The notes beneath the pieces were generated by a model. The model was not told where the DNA came from. It did no database searches and was given only the letters and a program-made list of their open reading frames with translations. Positions 62,439 through 64,000 of a DNA stretch of 64,000 nt are shown here, piece by piece (the stretch's first letter is position 1; the number at the start of each line of letters is the position of its first letter). The stretch is from Leuconostoc kimchii IMSNU 11154 (GTDB lineage Bacteria; Bacillota; Bacilli; Lactobacillales; Lactobacillaceae): the NCBI RefSeq assembly GCF_000092505.1, contig NC_014136.1, positions 930,001-994,000 on the forward strand. Reading direction: 5' to 3'. Made by a program: the position numbers and the translations under genes.

Positions 62439-63137
62439 GTGAACCATATTACTCGTCGGGGCACGCATAAAATGAAACTTGGTAAACGAGTAAACCTTAA
62501 GCGTCAACCATTAGATATGTACAAAGTCACATTACACACCAGAAGACGACAAATCATTCGTCGGTTGATACAGATTATCGGTGTTATTGGTTTAATCGGT
62601 ACGCTTGTTATTGGTTTATATCTATGGCATGCTGGATTACTCACAGATCAAATGCTATTACGTCATATGATTGAACGTTTTGGCCTATTAGGGCCAATCG
62701 TTTTTATAGGCGTTCAAATCATACAAGTCGTTTTGCCCATTATTCCTGGTGGTATTACGCTAGCCGTGGGGCCGTTATTATTTGGCCCATGGTTAGGTTT
62801 CATTTATAATTATGTTGGGATTGTCATTGGCTCCTTATTATTATTTCAAATTGGTCGTACATTTGGCATCCCATTAGTGGAGACGCTTGTGCCACGCAAA
62901 ATATATCGTAAATATATTGATAAGTTGAACGGTAAAAGATGGGTTAATTTATTTATAATTATGATGGTGCTGCCGATTGCACCAGATGATGCGTTAATAT
63001 TATTAACGAGTTTAACTAAAATGCCATTTAAACAATTTTGTTGGATTTTAGTTTTAAGTAAACCAATCGGGATTGCTTGTTATAGTTTTGTTTTGTTGTA
63101 TGGCTTTGATTGGCTGCTTAAAATATTTGGAATGTAG
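62439..63137 (+). CDS. VTT-domain (TVP38/TMEM64, DedA-like) membrane protein
   Basis: 232-aa protein with about six TM helices and the VTT/SNARE-associated core: GLLGPIVFIGVQIIQVVLPIIPGGITLAVGPLLFGPWLGFIYNYVGIVIGSLLLFQIGR. GTG 62439 has an AGGGGAT site; ATG 62472 is an alternative start. VTT and DedA proteins include lipid scramblases and undecaprenyl-phosphate transporters (UptA). Its neighbour is a DUF368 protein, from the other such family. Confidence 0.85.
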   Translation: MNHITRRGTHKMKLGKRVNLKRQPLDMYKVTLHTRRRQIIRRLIQIIGVIGLIGTLVIGLYLWHAGLLTDQMLLRHMIERFGLLGPIVFIGVQIIQVVLPIIPGGITLAVGPLLFGPWLGFIYNYVGIVIGSLLLFQIGRTFGIPLVETLVPRKIYRKYIDKLNGKRWVNLFIIMMVLPIAPDDALILLTSLTKMPFKQFCWILVLSKPIGIACYSFVLLYGFDWLLKIFGM

Positions 63138-63143
63138 GTCATT

Positions 63144-63980
63144 ATGAAAAAAGATCGTATTAAAAATTGGTTAACGCGTTTTATCAAAGGTGTTTTCATT
63201 GCTTTAGGGTTTATTTTACCAGGTGTTTCGGGTGGCGTTTTGGCTGCTATTTTGGGATTATATGAACGCATGTTAAACTTTATGGCGCATGTCCGTCAAA
63301 ATTTTAAACGTGATTTCTGGTATTTTGTGCCGGTAGCATTAGGTGGTATTGCTGGAATCATTTTATTGAGTAACCCATTAGCCTATTTGCTAACCACTTA
63401 TAAGGCAATTGTGCTATGGGGGTTTGCTGGTGCCATTGTCGGGACGTTGCCATCCTTATTTAGAGAAAGTGCTAAAGAAGGACGTCATCGTTCTGATTGG
63501 TATGTTTTTGCGATAACAGCTATCGTTGGCGGTTTGTTCTTATACTATATGACAGCTATTTTTGGTCATATACCAGTTAATTTCTTCTCGTGGATTTTAG
63601 CAGGCGGTTTAATTGCCTTGGGCGTGATTATACCAGGGTTAAGTCCATCTAATTTACTGTTATATTTGGGATTGTTTGACCCAATGATTGAGGGATTTAA
63701 AAAGGCAGATCTTGGTGTGTTTATTCCTATGGGCATTGGTGGTTTATTGACATTGCTTCTTTTTTCAAAAATCATGCATTATTTATTGCAGAATTTCCAT
63801 GCCAAAGTCTATCATTTTATTTTAGGCATCGTTGTTGTATCAACACTTTTGATTGTTGTGCCACCTGTGGCTGACTATTCTGGATTTACAGCCATGAGTG
63901 TGGTAATCAGTGCTGTATTATTTGCGTTAGGTGTATGGCTCGGCTACTGGATGAGTCATCTTGAACAAAAATATAAATAA
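63144..63980 (+). CDS. DUF368 (PopT-like) polyprenyl-phosphate transporter candidate
   Basis: 278 aa with about eight TM helices. The family pattern is clear: FIKGVFIALGFILPGVSGGVLAAILGLYERML, and a repeated half at GLIALGVIIPGLSPSNLLLYLGLFDPMI. Members have been reported as undecaprenyl-phosphate recycling transporters (PopT). It lies 6 bp after the VTT gene and is probably the last gene of the PadR operon. Complete within the window; the following 20 bases hold nothing. Confidence 0.88.
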   Translation: MKKDRIKNWLTRFIKGVFIALGFILPGVSGGVLAAILGLYERMLNFMAHVRQNFKRDFWYFVPVALGGIAGIILLSNPLAYLLTTYKAIVLWGFAGAIVGTLPSLFRESAKEGRHRSDWYVFAITAIVGGLFLYYMTAIFGHIPVNFFSWILAGGLIALGVIIPGLSPSNLLLYLGLFDPMIEGFKKADLGVFIPMGIGGLLTLLLFSKIMHYLLQNFHAKVYHFILGIVVVSTLLIVVPPVADYSGFTAMSVVISAVLFALGVWLGYWMSHLEQKYK

Positions 63981-64000
63981 AATATCAAAAAGGCAGAATC

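Overview
The window is a low-GC Firmicutes chromosome segment, most probably Leuconostoc or a close relative in the Leuconostocaceae. The support is the rRNA/tRNA layout, Gram-positive wall genes (FemX-like branch enzyme, LCP protein, LysM/CAP proteins), a T-box valS leader, CcpA-type cre sites, a competence comG operon and a class II HMG-CoA reductase. The genus is inferred from general family resemblance; no 16S rRNA is present. There is no prophage, IS element, CRISPR array or resistance island. Most genes are ordinary core genes read on the + strand.

Layout. 1-990: 3' end of a 23S rRNA gene, 5S rRNA and six tRNAs. 1214-8080: small ORF, acpS, alr, a MazF-type toxin with no visible antitoxin, an acyltransferase and T-box-controlled valS. 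8146-16626: fabH and a cell-surface block made of two LysM/EF-hand/CAP paralogues around a degenerate NlpC/P60 protein, then FemX, LCP and PAP2 proteins. 16711-20492: ppx, mvaA, an IpaB/EvcA-family protein and a cysteine-free sirtuin.

20514-27266 is a metal-homeostasis region. It holds an ABC metal importer whose binding-protein gene carries a one-base frameshift, a CDF exporter, MntH, a UspA protein and an ArsR/CzrA-type regulator, with recognisable operators in front of the importer and the exporter. 26620-28487 contains a second tRNA-Leu(CAA) and two candidate minus-strand small transcripts. 28488-32379: rsmG, parA, parB, DUF951 and ychF. 32443-36212: a DUF1129 protein, a response regulator/histidine kinase pair and a D,D-carboxypeptidase. 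36284-44516: nagB with tandem GntR-type operators, pgi, the comG operon, a YtxK-type methyltransferase and ackA.

44620-52510: a fusion of an MltG-like N-terminal half with a GH73 glucosaminidase, a sugar-uptake permease behind an inverted pair of cre boxes, greA, a YfhO protein and a class B PBP. 52602-57522: a DyP peroxidase behind a Fur/PerR-like box, a reductase-like protein, and a four-gene MoxR-ATPase/metallopeptidase-VWA cluster. 57583-60567: a TPP riboswitch followed by thiW-thiM-thiD-thiE (thiamine precursor salvage). 60649-63980: a PadR/DUF1700/DUF4097 envelope cassette followed by two membrane proteins of families linked to polyprenyl-phosphate recycling.

The least ordinary observations are the MltG/GH73 chimera, the NlpC/P60 pseudo-enzyme between two LysM/CAP genes that share a 131-bp identical segment, the two minus-strand sRNA candidates, and the Fur-family box shared by the metal importer and the DyP peroxidase.
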